A stretch of 35,482 nt of DNA from Trichormus sp. NMC-1. Lineage in GTDB: Bacteria; Cyanobacteriota; Cyanobacteriia; Cyanobacteriales; Nostocaceae. The notes beneath the pieces were generated by a model. The model had not been told where the DNA came from and ran no database searches. It worked only from the letters and a program-made list of their open reading frames with translations. The DNA lies in NCBI RefSeq assembly GCF_001858025.1, contig NZ_LZQD01000006.1:199326-234807 (forward strand), given 5' to 3'. Positions 1 to 8,217 of the stretch are shown here, piece after piece; position 1 is the first letter of the stretch, and the number at the start of each line of letters is the position of its first letter. Both the position numbers and the translations under genes were made by a program.

Positions 1-1158
1 ATTACTGCCCCCACTGGCTATACTATCAGTGGTTCCAATACAGCTACTGCCACCATTGCTGATAATGATACTTTGGCGACATCTGTCACCATAACTGTAG
101 GTCCTAAGAGTGTACTAGAAGATGGAGTAGCTAACCTGGTTTATACCTTCACCCGTACAGGAGACACTACCAATGCCCTAAGCGTGAACTATATACTTGG
201 GGGTACAGCCACCTTCAATACCGACTATGTCCTAACTGGTGGACAAATTTCCACATCAATTACGACCCCAAGAGGTAACATTACTTTTGCGGCTGGTGCA
301 AATACAGCAAATCTGACTATTAACCCCACAGCAGACACTACCATTGAAAGTAATGAAACCGTGTTTTTAAGACTAGCTAGAGGATTTGGTTATGACATTG
401 GCACGACGACTGCTGTTGTTGGAACTATCACTAATGATGATTTTCCATCCATTACCCTAGCGGTAGCTCCTAGCAGTGTCACTGAAGATGGAACAACCAA
501 TTTAGTTTACACTTTCACTCGTACAGGCATTACTACCTCTGCCCTAAGCGTGAGCTATAAAGTTGGAGGTACAGCCACCTTTAACACCGACTACATTCAA
601 ACCGGTGCCTCAGCTTTCTCGCGTACAGATGGAAAAATTACCTTTGCTGCGGGTTCTGCAACAGCAAATCTGACTATTGACCCCACCGTAGATAGCATCA
701 TTGAAAGTAATGAAACTGTGGCTTTAACTTTAGCTCCTGCTAGTAATTATATCATTGGCACGACTGCGCCTGTAACGGGGACAATTACTGATGCGGTAAC
801 GGCTGGTTCCAGTATCAATTTACTGGATAATGCCTTGAGTGATGGATTATTTACTAGTTTGCTAGGTGCTGACTCTATCTCCCTGTTTGAAGGGGGACAA
901 GACCAGATTGTATTAAGTAAGACCATCTTCAATGCCATTACTAACTCTGTGGGACAAGCGTTCACAGATTTTGCGGTGGTTACTGATAATGAGTTTGTAG
1001 ATGCTAGTAATGCCCACATTGTCTTTAGTCAAGGGACTGGTAGTTTGTTCTATAACCAAGATGGTAATGTTCTGGGTGCAACAGGAGTGTCTGAGTTTGC
1101 TCGTTTAAGTAATGCTGATATGACTCTCAGTTCTGGGGATTTTAGATTGGTTGTGTAG
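1..1158 (+). CDS. Calx-beta domain protein, 5'-truncated by window edge
   Basis: The reading frame is open from base 1 and ends with TAG at 1156-1158, so only the C-terminal part is visible. At least two tandem Calx-beta units can be read, each with a VTEDG or VLEDG start, a TATFNTDY core, an ESNETV segment and a closing GTITNDD or GTITD. A third unit ends at about base 70 with TATIADND. In this family such beta-sandwich units bind calcium and build long extracellular or surface proteins. The last 120 or so residues are not Calx-beta; they contain FEGGQDQIVLS and end in DFRLVV, resembling the C-terminal cap of secreted cyanobacterial repeat proteins. Secretion and adhesion are inferred. The TTG at 73 is not a true start, because the repeat continues upstream of it. 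Confidence 0.88.
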   Translation: MTAPTGYTISGSNTATATIADNDTLATSVTITVGPKSVLEDGVANLVYTFTRTGDTTNALSVNYILGGTATFNTDYVLTGGQISTSITTPRGNITFAAGANTANLTINPTADTTIESNETVFLRLARGFGYDIGTTTAVVGTITNDDFPSITLAVAPSSVTEDGTTNLVYTFTRTGITTSALSVSYKVGGTATFNTDYIQTGASAFSRTDGKITFAAGSATANLTIDPTVDSIIESNETVALTLAPASNYIIGTTAPVTGTITDAVTAGSSINLLDNALSDGLFTSLLGADSISLFEGGQDQIVLSKTIFNAITNSVGQAFTDFAVVTDNEFVDASNAHIVFSQGTGSLFYNQDGNVLGATGVSEFARLSNADMTLSSGDFRLVV

Positions 1159-1254
1159 TCTGTTGACGGGGAATGGGGAAGAGGAGTTTTTGCATTTTTC
1201 CCCCATTACCGATTAGCAATTATACTCAAATAATTTAATTGTTTGAGTTTATAG

Positions 1255-1283
1255 GTAGGGGTTTAGCAGTGCTAAACCCCTAC
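1255..1283. repeat. Palindromic repeat, 14-bp arms (copy 1)
   Basis: GTAGGGGTTTAGCA is followed by one base and its exact reverse complement. A near-identical palindrome lies at 21599-21625, again in a spacer just after a gene. This is a dispersed short palindromic repeat that would fold into a strong hairpin on either strand. Confidence 0.85.
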
Positions 1284-1393
1284 AAGTCTCGGATTTTTCG
1301 TAATCTTAATAAAAGTTCAAATCTTAGCTGTTTTGAATATACCAGTCTAAACTCCAGTAACTAGCAAAGTAGCAAAAAATAGCTGTAGTCAAA

Positions 1394-1431
1394 GGGTGTA
1401 GGTGAAGAAATTCCTGCACCCTGTTTTTTTT
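1394..1431 (+). terminator. Rho-independent terminator-like hairpin
   Basis: GGGTGTAGG pairs with CCTGCACCC (one G-U pair) across a 10-nt loop, followed by TG and eight T residues. It lies 236 bp after the Calx-beta stop and 99 bp before the VWA operon, so it could end the former transcript and insulate the latter. Confidence 0.7.
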
Positions 1432-1529
1432 GTTGAAAACCTTGATAAAGCTGTTTTCCGTAGCGCAAATGCTGCGTTTTGAAGTTATTTATAAATAGAT
1501 ATAGATATCTCTGATAGGAAACTTGGCTT

Positions 1530-2786
1530 ATGAAGGTTAATTTGCAGCCTACTCTTAATGATGCTAATGTAGACGTGCATCAACCAAGCAGTCAACGTCA
1601 GTTAGCGGTTTCGATTTCCGCAATTGGGGAAACTCTGGATCGGACTGTACCACTAAATTTATGCTTAATTCTTGATCATAGCGGTTCGATGAAAGGGCGA
1701 TCGCTGGAAACTGTGAAAAAAGCTGCTACTCTCTTGGTTGATAGACTCAGTTCTGAAGATCGTCTGAGTATCGTTGTTTTTGATCACCGTGCTAAGGTTT
1801 TAGTCCCAAATCAAGTAATTTCAGATCGAAACCAGATCAAACAGCAAATTAACCTCCTGACTGCGGATGGTGGTACAGCGATTGATGAGGGTTTGCGGTT
1901 GGGGATTGAGGAATTAGCCAAGGGGAAAAAAGAAACTATTTCCCAAGCCTTTTTGTTAACTGATGGGGAAAATGAACATGGTGATAACAATCGCTGTTTG
2001 AAATTTGCCCAATTAGCAGCCAGCTATAATTTGACTTTGAACACATTGGGTTTTGGTGACAATTGGAATCAGGATATTTTAGAAAAAATAGCTGATGCTG
2101 GACTGGGGAATTTGTCTCATATTGAACAACCAGATCAAGCTATGGATAAGTTCGGTCGCTTGTTTAGCCGGATGCAAACAGTGGGATTGACTAATGCTTA
2201 TCTGATATTTTCACTGTTACCGAATGTGCGTTTAGCTGAACTCAAACCTATTGCCCAAGTAGCTCCAGATACCATTGAATTACCAGTGCAACCAGATGCT
2301 GATGGACGGTTTTTAGTGCGATTGGGAGATTTAATGAAAGATGTAGAACGGGTGATTTTGGCTAATATTTATTTGGGACAGTTGCCAGAAGGTAAACAGG
2401 CGATCGCTAATGTGCAAGTCCGCTACGATGACCCCGCCCAAAACCAAACCGGATTATTTTCCCTAAATATGCCAGTTTATGCCAATGTTAACCAGCTTTA
2501 CCAACCAACTGCCAATCCCCAAGTCCAACAGTCAATTTTGGCTTTAGCCAAGTATCGCCAAACCCAGTTAGCCGAAGCAAAATTACAACAGGGTGATCGG
2601 GCTGGGGCGGCAACAATGCTGCAAACAGCGGCGAAAACGGCTTTGCAGATGGGAGATCAAGGTGCAGCAACGGTATTGCAAACCAACGCCACGCGCTTAC
2701 AGGCTGGGGAAGAGTTATCCGAAAGCGATCGCAAAAAAACCAGAATTGTCTCAAAAACCGTGTTGCAGGATGCCCCTCCTAAATGA
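1530..2786 (+). CDS. VWA domain protein, first of tandem pair
   Basis: A 418-residue protein with a von Willebrand A domain at about residues 40-215. The metal-ion-dependent adhesion site (MIDAS) is complete: DHSGS at 49-53, T116 in DGGTA and D145 in LLTDGE. No signal peptide or membrane segment is visible, so it is probably cytosolic. The C-terminal part ends in an Ala/Gln-rich helical stretch containing AKYRQTQLAEAKL. VWA proteins of this type usually mediate metal-dependent protein-protein contacts; the partner is unknown. The next gene is a close paralogue whose ATG overlaps this stop (ATGA), implying translational coupling. The start is supported by the identical N-terminal pattern in the paralogue (MKV-L----LND-NVD). 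Confidence 0.9.
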   Translation: MKVNLQPTLNDANVDVHQPSSQRQLAVSISAIGETLDRTVPLNLCLILDHSGSMKGRSLETVKKAATLLVDRLSSEDRLSIVVFDHRAKVLVPNQVISDRNQIKQQINLLTADGGTAIDEGLRLGIEELAKGKKETISQAFLLTDGENEHGDNNRCLKFAQLAASYNLTLNTLGFGDNWNQDILEKIADAGLGNLSHIEQPDQAMDKFGRLFSRMQTVGLTNAYLIFSLLPNVRLAELKPIAQVAPDTIELPVQPDADGRFLVRLGDLMKDVERVILANIYLGQLPEGKQAIANVQVRYDDPAQNQTGLFSLNMPVYANVNQLYQPTANPQVQQSILALAKYRQTQLAEAKLQQGDRAGAATMLQTAAKTALQMGDQGAATVLQTNATRLQAGEELSESDRKKTRIVSKTVLQDAPPK

Positions 2787-4063
2787 AAGTTGAATTACTG
2801 TCGGCACTAAATGATACTAATGTTGATGCCGCTCAATCGAGTAACCAACGTCAACTAGCAATTTCCATTTCCTCCCTTGCAAATGAACTAGACCAAAGTT
2901 TACCGCTAAATTTATGCCTGATGCTGGATAAAAGTGGTTCCATGCATGGGGAACCGATGAAAACTGTGATTCAGGCAGTAGAACAATTATTAGCTCAACT
3001 TAATCCCAGCGATCGCATCTCTATTGTCGCTTTTGCGGGGACTGCTGAGGTAATTATCCCCAACCAAATCGTCAAAGACCCCGAAAGCATCAAATCTCAG
3101 TTACACAAAAAACTGAAAGCTGGTGGTGGCACAGTCCTTGCGGAAGGGTTATCTCTGGGAATCACAGAATTACTCAAAGGCACAAAAGGCGCTGTTTCCC
3201 AAGCCTTTCTACTCACAGATGGGCGCGGTGACAACGGGTTAAAAATTTGGAAATGGCAAATTGGCCCCAATGACCACAAGCGCTGTCTAGAACTGGCTCA
3301 AAAAGCCACTAGAGTAAACCTAACAATCAACACCTTCGGCTTTGGCAATGACTGGAATCAGGATTTGCTGGAAAAAATTGCCGATGCTGGTGGTGGTACT
3401 CTCGCTTATATTGAGCGTCCAGAACAAGCCGTAGACCAATTTAGTCGCTTGTTTAAGCGCATTCAGTCTGTGGGTTTAACCAATGCCCACCTGTTGCTGT
3501 CTCTAGTACCGGGTGTGCGACTAGCAGAACTGAAACCCATCGCCCAAGTTGCCCCAGAAACCATTGAGTTACCAGTGGAAATAGAAGCCAATGGTAGCTT
3601 TATTGTGCGGTTGGGAGATTTAATGAAGGATGTAGAACGGGTAGTTTTGGCGAATATTTATCTGGGACAGTTACCAGAAGGAGAACAAGTAATTGGACAT
3701 ATCCAAATTCGCTATGATGATCCTGCTGAAAACAAAGAGGGTTTATTTTCCACCCTGTTACCGATATATGCCCATATCTCCAAGACTTATCAACCGGCTG
3801 TGAATCCCCAGGTGTTACAGTCGATTTTGGTATTAGCTAAGTATCGTCAAACTCAGGTAGCAGAGGCAAAATTGTCACAGGGCGATCGCGCTGGTGCGGT
3901 GACAATGCTGCAAACTGCTGCTAAAACCGCTTTGCAAATCGGTGACACCAATGCTGCCACGGTGTTACAAGTTTCTGCCACTCGCTTACAAGCTGGTGAA
4001 GAACTAACAGAGAGCGATCGCAAAAAAACCAGGATTGTATCAAAGACTATTTTACGGGAATAA
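2783..4063 (+). CDS. VWA domain protein, second of tandem pair
   Basis: A 426-residue paralogue of the preceding protein, alignable along nearly its whole length. The MIDAS is intact: DKSGS at 49-53, T in GGGTV and D in LLTDGR. The clearest difference is an insertion of roughly a dozen residues just after the MIDAS aspartate (containing KIWKWQ), where the first copy reads GENEHGDNN. That loop lies next to the metal face in VWA domains, so ligand preference may have diverged. The shared C-terminal block (AGEELTESDRKKTRIVSKT) is strongly conserved between copies. The ATG overlaps the upstream stop by 4 bp. A heterodimer or two-ligand scaffold is possible but is inference. Confidence 0.9.
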   Translation: MKVELLSALNDTNVDAAQSSNQRQLAISISSLANELDQSLPLNLCLMLDKSGSMHGEPMKTVIQAVEQLLAQLNPSDRISIVAFAGTAEVIIPNQIVKDPESIKSQLHKKLKAGGGTVLAEGLSLGITELLKGTKGAVSQAFLLTDGRGDNGLKIWKWQIGPNDHKRCLELAQKATRVNLTINTFGFGNDWNQDLLEKIADAGGGTLAYIERPEQAVDQFSRLFKRIQSVGLTNAHLLLSLVPGVRLAELKPIAQVAPETIELPVEIEANGSFIVRLGDLMKDVERVVLANIYLGQLPEGEQVIGHIQIRYDDPAENKEGLFSTLLPIYAHISKTYQPAVNPQVLQSILVLAKYRQTQVAEAKLSQGDRAGAVTMLQTAAKTALQIGDTNAATVLQVSATRLQAGEELTESDRKKTRIVSKTILRE

Positions 4064-4070
4064 TTAATTA

Positions 4071-4092
4071 GGGTGGGCTAAAAAGCCTGCCC
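4071..4092 (+). terminator. Hairpin after VWA operon
   Basis: GGGTGGGCT pairs with AGCCTGCCC through nine positions (two G-U pairs) across a short A-rich loop, 8 bp after the second VWA stop. No T-run follows, so it may be a 3' stabilising hairpin rather than a classic terminator. Confidence 0.4.
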
Positions 4093-4170
4093 TTAAGAAG
4101 GTAAAAAATCAATGGTTTTGATGCTAGTCTAAATATAGATTAATTTGGAAAATCCAAAATATCAATTTTA

Positions 4171-4863
4171 ATGGCAATGAAGAGTCTCAAAATTCCCCAA
4201 CAATATGAATTCGGTATTACATTAATTATAAAAATTGATGAACCTCTATTTAATCGCCTACTGAAGGCAATAACAGAAGTTCATCCCTTCGTAGATATAG
4301 ATAGTTTAGTATGGGAAATTTCTCCAAAAATAGAGGAAGTCCCTATTGATGATTTACAAGAAATTTTAAAAGCTATTCGTTCAATTTACTCTCTTCGTAT
4401 CCAAGAAAATCTTAAAAATTCTGAAATAATTACAGGGTTAGTTAATGCTGTTTCTAGTGATGACACCTTTTCAGAATTCTCTTCGCAAGAATTAGCACAT
4501 TTTCAACAACGACTAACAAAAATACTGGCAATTGATGGCTCTATTAGTATTTCTTCACAAGCGATAAGTTTGTTACAAGACTATGATAGTATTTTCTTGA
4601 ATTCCCGGATAATTACCGATGTCAGACCCGTTTTTAAAACAGAAACAAAAGAAGGAATTGCTGGTGCTTTAGTAGTTCATACCTTAAAAATTGCGTATCA
4701 AGATGCAAGTGGTTCAAAAGAGTTTTATGTGGCTTTAGATTCAACAGATGTGAAAAAGTTACAAGAACAATTATCTCAATCTCTAATAGAAGCAGATGTG
4801 GTTCAATCTATGCTAAATAAAGCCGATGTCATTTATTTAGATCCTAACTCTAGTTCTAAGTAA
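4171..4863 (+). CDS. Uncharacterised protein, first gene of HEPN-associated cluster
   Basis: A 230-residue, probably soluble protein of no family I can name with certainty. The N-terminal two thirds are predicted mainly helical from their composition. The C-terminal 90 residues look like a compact alpha/beta domain: SRIITDVRPVF, then alternating strands ending in FYVALDSTD, then an amphipathic helix (KLQEQLSQSLIEAD). This layout faintly resembles COMM-type domains, but that is a visual impression only. The gene is AT-rich with no HIP1 sites, unlike the VWA genes before it. It is followed after 9 bp by the next gene, and then by a HEPN gene that overlaps that one. A role as antitoxin, sensor or adaptor for the HEPN protein is inferred from position alone. 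Confidence 0.75.
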   Translation: MAMKSLKIPQQYEFGITLIIKIDEPLFNRLLKAITEVHPFVDIDSLVWEISPKIEEVPIDDLQEILKAIRSIYSLRIQENLKNSEIITGLVNAVSSDDTFSEFSSQELAHFQQRLTKILAIDGSISISSQAISLLQDYDSIFLNSRIITDVRPVFKTETKEGIAGALVVHTLKIAYQDASGSKEFYVALDSTDVKKLQEQLSQSLIEADVVQSMLNKADVIYLDPNSSSK

Positions 4864-4872
4864 GGAGAAAAA

Positions 4873-5343
4873 ATGGTTCTCAAAAATCAAGAAAAACACA
4901 ATTTACTAAAAACTAGTTTTTTGGTTCATACATTTGTTAAACCTAAAAAACGTTGTAGCGATGATTGGTTTCAAAATACAGAAAATAACTGGCTAACAGA
5001 AGATAGTAAACAATCTTATAAGTTCAGCAGAATTTCTAAATTCTACACAATAGAAAACATTCTTGATGTAAACAGATTTTTGCAAAATCATTCAAATCTG
5101 ATAGATGTAATCCTGGAAGCTCATCCACAAATAAGAAAGTATTTTCCAACAGAGAAATTACGATTGAAGTTGTATGTTGATCCTGAATCTTCAGAATGGG
5201 AATATCTGATTATTTCTATTTGCGCTAGTCCAGAATTTGTTGATGAATCTTTAAATCAATTAGACGAATTTGATGAAAATTGGTGGATAGATGCTTCATT
5301 AGGGGTTGCTGTAAATCTTTGTATTCATTTGGACTTTGAATGA
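4873..5343 (+). CDS. Uncharacterised protein, putative HEPN partner
   Basis: A 156-residue soluble acidic protein with an excellent ribosome binding site (AAGGAG, 6 bp before the ATG). The second half has a distinctive pattern: a helix ending in RKYFP, a strand block KLRLKLYVDPES, a core YLIISICA, and an acidic, tryptophan-rich LDEFDENWWID. It has no GSxxxG-type nucleotidyltransferase motif, so it is not the usual MNT partner of HEPN proteins. Its stop overlaps the start of the HEPN gene by 4 bp (ATGA), which suggests coupled translation and a stoichiometric partnership, as in toxin-antitoxin pairs. The function is unknown. Confidence 0.8.
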   Translation: MVLKNQEKHNLLKTSFLVHTFVKPKKRCSDDWFQNTENNWLTEDSKQSYKFSRISKFYTIENILDVNRFLQNHSNLIDVILEAHPQIRKYFPTEKLRLKLYVDPESSEWEYLIISICASPEFVDESLNQLDEFDENWWIDASLGVAVNLCIHLDFE

Positions 5344-5759
5344 AATTTGATTGGTCAAGTTATTTAGAGGTTGCAGAAACTTTATATAATGAAGTAATTA
5401 GTACCTCAAATCAGGCAAATAGTGCATCAATTAATGAAGCTAAAATACGCTCTTGTATTAGTAGGGCGTATTACTCCGCTTTCTGTTTAACCAGGAACTA
5501 CTTAAGAGATTTTGAAGGATATACTAATTTAAGAACTCTTAAAGTTGGTGTACATACATATGTAATTACAGAATTATTAGGTAGTAAAGAACGTGATTTT
5601 ATAAAGTTAGGGCAAACTTTAGAGCGTTTGCGATTGTTGAGAGTTGAAGTTGACTATGAAGATTATATAGCTCCTAATCTTCTTATTTCTAAGGCAAAAC
5701 AAGCTATTAAGGATGCCAAAAACGTAGTACAGTTATTAGAGAAATTTACCGAGAGATAA
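5340..5759 (+). CDS. HEPN domain protein
   Basis: A 139-residue all-helical protein with hallmarks of COG1895-type HEPN domains: a long first helix, the SRAYYSAF motif at residues 41-48, R65 and H72 spaced as R-x6-H, and LERLRLLRVEVDY at 94-106 before a final helix. HEPN proteins with an Rx4-6H motif are commonly metal-independent RNases acting as toxins or defence effectors. Here the R/H pair fits the spacing rule, but whether the residues sit at an active site cannot be judged by eye. The gene overlaps its upstream neighbour by 4 bp and closes an AT-rich three-gene set. A catalytically silent HEPN is the main alternative. Confidence 0.8.
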   Translation: MKFDWSSYLEVAETLYNEVISTSNQANSASINEAKIRSCISRAYYSAFCLTRNYLRDFEGYTNLRTLKVGVHTYVITELLGSKERDFIKLGQTLERLRLLRVEVDYEDYIAPNLLISKAKQAIKDAKNVVQLLEKFTER

Positions 5760-5804
5760 AAAAAAACATATAAATTCTTATTAACAAATAAGTTCATCAT
5801 TGAT

Positions 5805-6197
5805 ATGAAAATTTCCGGTGTTCATCATGTTGCTATTATTTGTTCTGATTACCAAAAATCAAAACATTTTTATGTTGAAATTTTAGGATTTGAGATTATT
5901 CACGAAACATTCCGCAGCGCCAGAAATTCCTATAAATTAGATTTACAAGTAGGAAATACCCAAATTGAATTATTCTCCTTTCCCAACCCTCCCCAAAGAT
6001 TTAGTAATCCTGAAGCCTGTGGTTTAAGACATTTAGCTTTTGCAGTTGAGAATATTGAGGAAAGTGTTAATTATTTAAAATCCCATCATATCGAAGTTGA
6101 AAATATTAGAATTGATGAATTTACAGGTAAAAAATTTACCTTTTTTAAAGACCCTGACAATTTACCTTTAGAAATTTATGAATTCAGGAAAATTTAA
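5805..6197 (+). CDS. gloA2: VOC family protein, YaeR-like (glyoxalase I fold)
   Basis: A 130-residue vicinal-oxygen-chelate protein closely resembling the E. coli YaeR/GloA2 group. Motifs in order are VHHVAI near residue 8, IELFSFPNPP at 54-63, EACGLRHLAF at 70-79, and KFTFFKDPD followed by PLEIYEF near the end. The expected metal ligands of the fold are visible as H8, E55, H76 and E123. The length matches single-domain members. The substrate of this subgroup is not established. The symbol follows the family resemblance and is tentative. The stop overlaps the start of a degraded acetyltransferase frame at 6178, suggesting a former operon. Confidence 0.88.
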   Translation: MKISGVHHVAIICSDYQKSKHFYVEILGFEIIHETFRSARNSYKLDLQVGNTQIELFSFPNPPQRFSNPEACGLRHLAFAVENIEESVNYLKSHHIEVENIRIDEFTGKKFTFFKDPDNLPLEIYEFRKI

Positions 6198-6275
6198 TCT
6201 GAATATCAGAGAATATAAACCATCTGACACTAAAATGATCATGAAATTGTTTTATGATACAGTTAATGAAATCAA
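6178..6275 (+). pseudogene. GNAT acetyltransferase N-terminal remnant
   Basis: The frame from the ATG at 6178 encodes a typical start of a small GNAT acetyltransferase (NIREYKPSDT, then KLFYDTVNEIN). At about 6276 it runs into a palindromic repeat and the rest of the fold is missing. No acetyl-CoA binding loop can be found before the histidine kinase begins at 6437. The frame stays open through the repeat to 6501, but that part is repeat-derived. The ATG overlaps the VOC gene by 20 bp, as an intact operon partner would. Confidence 0.65.
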
Positions 6276-6381
6276 TACAGCACTTCCCGATGTTATGAGG
6301 TACAAGAACCCCACCCCCAACCCCCTAAGAGCAAGCGATGAGGGGGCTAAGATGTACCTCATAAGAGCGGAACCCGCTGTA
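6276..6381. mobile_element. Palindromic MITE-like element disrupting GNAT gene
   Basis: The element is about 106 bp. It starts TACAGCAC and ends GAACCCGCTGTA, so its ends are imperfect inverted repeats, and its core contains AGAACCCCACCCCC and GATGAGGGGGCTA. A related copy lies at 26174-26276, where the core is also tandemly repeated. It encodes no transposase and is probably a non-autonomous element. Confidence 0.7.
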
Positions 6382-6436
6382 TTCGTGATTACATTGTTCT
6401 CTATGCTCAAGCAGCCAGTATCTTCAAGGGTCGGGG

Positions 6437-8164
6437 TTGGAAATTTTGAGGAAATTATCCTGGTTACGTACACACAATCTATCACAGCAACTTCTCTTTA
6501 GCTGTGGTTTGTCCCTAGCAACTGTTGGGTTAGGAACGCTGTGGATTAATTATCAGTTGATCCAATCAGATCTGGAAAAACAAGTCCGCACACGCGCTCA
6601 GATAATTACGCAATCGATTAAATTTGCCAGTGAAGGACTGTTAGAAGTAGAGCAACGTCATATTTTACGGCGAATTCTTCAAAACTATGCAACTTTACCT
6701 GCCATCATCGAGATTACCATTGTCAACGGGGATGGAACCATTCTGGCAGATAGTCAAGAGAGCCAAAAGCGTTTATATACAGACAAACATCCGCAACTCC
6801 GACAAGGCATTCACCAGTCAGCGAATACGGAAATTGCCACTACTTATGAGATGGTGTTGGATAAAAAACCAGTATTGGTGCAAATCTTGCCTTTTCGTAG
6901 TGTTCTATTTGGGACTTCAGGACGACGGGGGTTAGCGATCGCTATTGTAGACTTGAGACAAATGAAAGCCCAAGCTGGCAAAGCTTTCCTCACTTCTACA
7001 TTAACATTGCTGTCGGGGATTGTGATTATTTTGTGGTTGATGTGGGTACTGATTCGGAGAAATGTTTTGCGTCCCCTGAATATTTTGAACCAGGCTGTAG
7101 CTATTAGTAAAGAAACAGCTACCTTCTCTATGCCAGAAAAAATCCCTGCCAATGAAATTCAGTTTTTAGCAAATACATTTCAGGCTGTTTTTGAGCAACT
7201 ACAAACTCATGAACAACTCAAAGATGAGATTACCCAGCGTCAAAAAGTGGAAGAAACATTGCGGGAAAGTGAAGCTAGAGAACGAAGTAAATCTGAAGAG
7301 TTAGCACAAACATTACAGGAATTGCAACAGGCTCAAATTCAACTTGTACAAAGCGAAAAAATGTCTAGTCTGGGACAGTTGGTGGCTGGAGTTGCCCATG
7401 AAATCAATAATCCCGTCAATTTTATCTACGGTAATCTTGGCCATCTTGATGATTATTCCCAAGACTTACTGCGGGTAATTCACTTATATCAAGAACATTT
7501 AAAAATGAATCCTGAATTTCAGGCTTTATCTGAAAAAATTGATCTAATTTACATTCAGGAAGATTTACCAAAAGTCATCACTTCTATGAAAGTTGGTACT
7601 CACCGTATCCGCGAAATTGTGCTATCGTTACGTACTTTTTCCCGTCTTGATGAAGCTGAATTCAAGGCTGTGGAGATTCATGAGGGTATCGATAGTACGC
7701 TGATGATTTTGCAACATCGTCTTAAAGAACAACAAAATCGTCCAGCTATTCAAGTTATCAAAAACTATAGCAAATTACCTTTATTAGAATGTTACGCTGG
7801 ACAAATTAATCAGGTGTTTATGAATATTCTTAGCAATGCCATTGATACTCTAGAAGAAAGAATGCTCAAGGAACCACTACTTCCAAAAATTACCATTCAT
7901 ACTTCGTTAATAGATTCAGATTGGGTAAAAATTGCGATCGCTGATAACGGGCTAGGAATGCCAGAAAATATTCAAAAACAGATTTTTAATCCCTTCTTTA
8001 CCACCAAATCGGTTGGGAAGGGAACAGGAATGGGAATGTCTATTAGTTATCAAATTATTACTGAAAAACATAAGGGCTTTTTGGAATGTTCGTCTATAAA
8101 TGGTGCTGGAACTGAGTTTGTCATTAAAATTCCTATTTATCAACATACAGCAGGGAACTCTTAA
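6437..8164 (+). CDS. Sensor histidine kinase, membrane-bound, orphan
   Basis: A 575-residue kinase with membrane helices at about 17-37 and 185-206 flanking a roughly 150-residue extracytoplasmic sensor region. A HAMP-like linker (LRPLNILNQA) and a long coiled coil (250-305) follow. The H-box is LVAGVAHEINNP with H321 as phosphoacceptor. The ATPase domain has an N-box (NILSNAIDTLEE), DNGLGMP, FNPFFTTK and GKGTGMGMSIS. It autophosphorylates and passes phosphate to a response regulator, but none is encoded nearby. The start is uncertain. TTG at 6437 gives a sensible short cytoplasmic leader before the first helix. No in-frame ATG lies between the stop at 6386-6388 and that helix. The mobile element ends 55 bp upstream, so the native promoter may have been altered. 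Confidence 0.88.
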   Translation: MEILRKLSWLRTHNLSQQLLFSCGLSLATVGLGTLWINYQLIQSDLEKQVRTRAQIITQSIKFASEGLLEVEQRHILRRILQNYATLPAIIEITIVNGDGTILADSQESQKRLYTDKHPQLRQGIHQSANTEIATTYEMVLDKKPVLVQILPFRSVLFGTSGRRGLAIAIVDLRQMKAQAGKAFLTSTLTLLSGIVIILWLMWVLIRRNVLRPLNILNQAVAISKETATFSMPEKIPANEIQFLANTFQAVFEQLQTHEQLKDEITQRQKVEETLRESEARERSKSEELAQTLQELQQAQIQLVQSEKMSSLGQLVAGVAHEINNPVNFIYGNLGHLDDYSQDLLRVIHLYQEHLKMNPEFQALSEKIDLIYIQEDLPKVITSMKVGTHRIREIVLSLRTFSRLDEAEFKAVEIHEGIDSTLMILQHRLKEQQNRPAIQVIKNYSKLPLLECYAGQINQVFMNILSNAIDTLEERMLKEPLLPKITIHTSLIDSDWVKIAIADNGLGMPENIQKQIFNPFFTTKSVGKGTGMGMSISYQIITEKHKGFLECSSINGAGTEFVIKIPIYQHTAGNS

Positions 8165-8217
8165 TAGGGACACGGGAAAAGAGGACGCGGGGACATGGGG
8201 ACGCGGGGAAAGAGGAC
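8165..8217. repeat. GGGGACGCGGGGA low-complexity tract
   Basis: A short run of GAGGACGCGGGGACA-like units directly follows the kinase stop. The same vocabulary appears at 20708-20790 and 22493-22745. It is non-coding. Confidence 0.6.

Larger units (their letters stand above)
1159..1529. other. Intergenic spacer, 371 bp, with palindrome and terminator
   Basis: The spacer separates the Calx-beta gene from the VWA operon. It holds a 29-bp palindrome at 1255-1283 and a terminator-like hairpin at 1394-1431. No coding frame is credible. The ATG of the downstream gene at 1530 is preceded by AGGA at about 1516-1519, a weak ribosome binding site. Confidence 0.7.

Noticed and set aside
6276-6501. Continuation of the GNAT frame to 6501
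   Set aside because: The codons come from a palindromic element and from the start of the kinase gene in another frame; no GNAT sequence is present.
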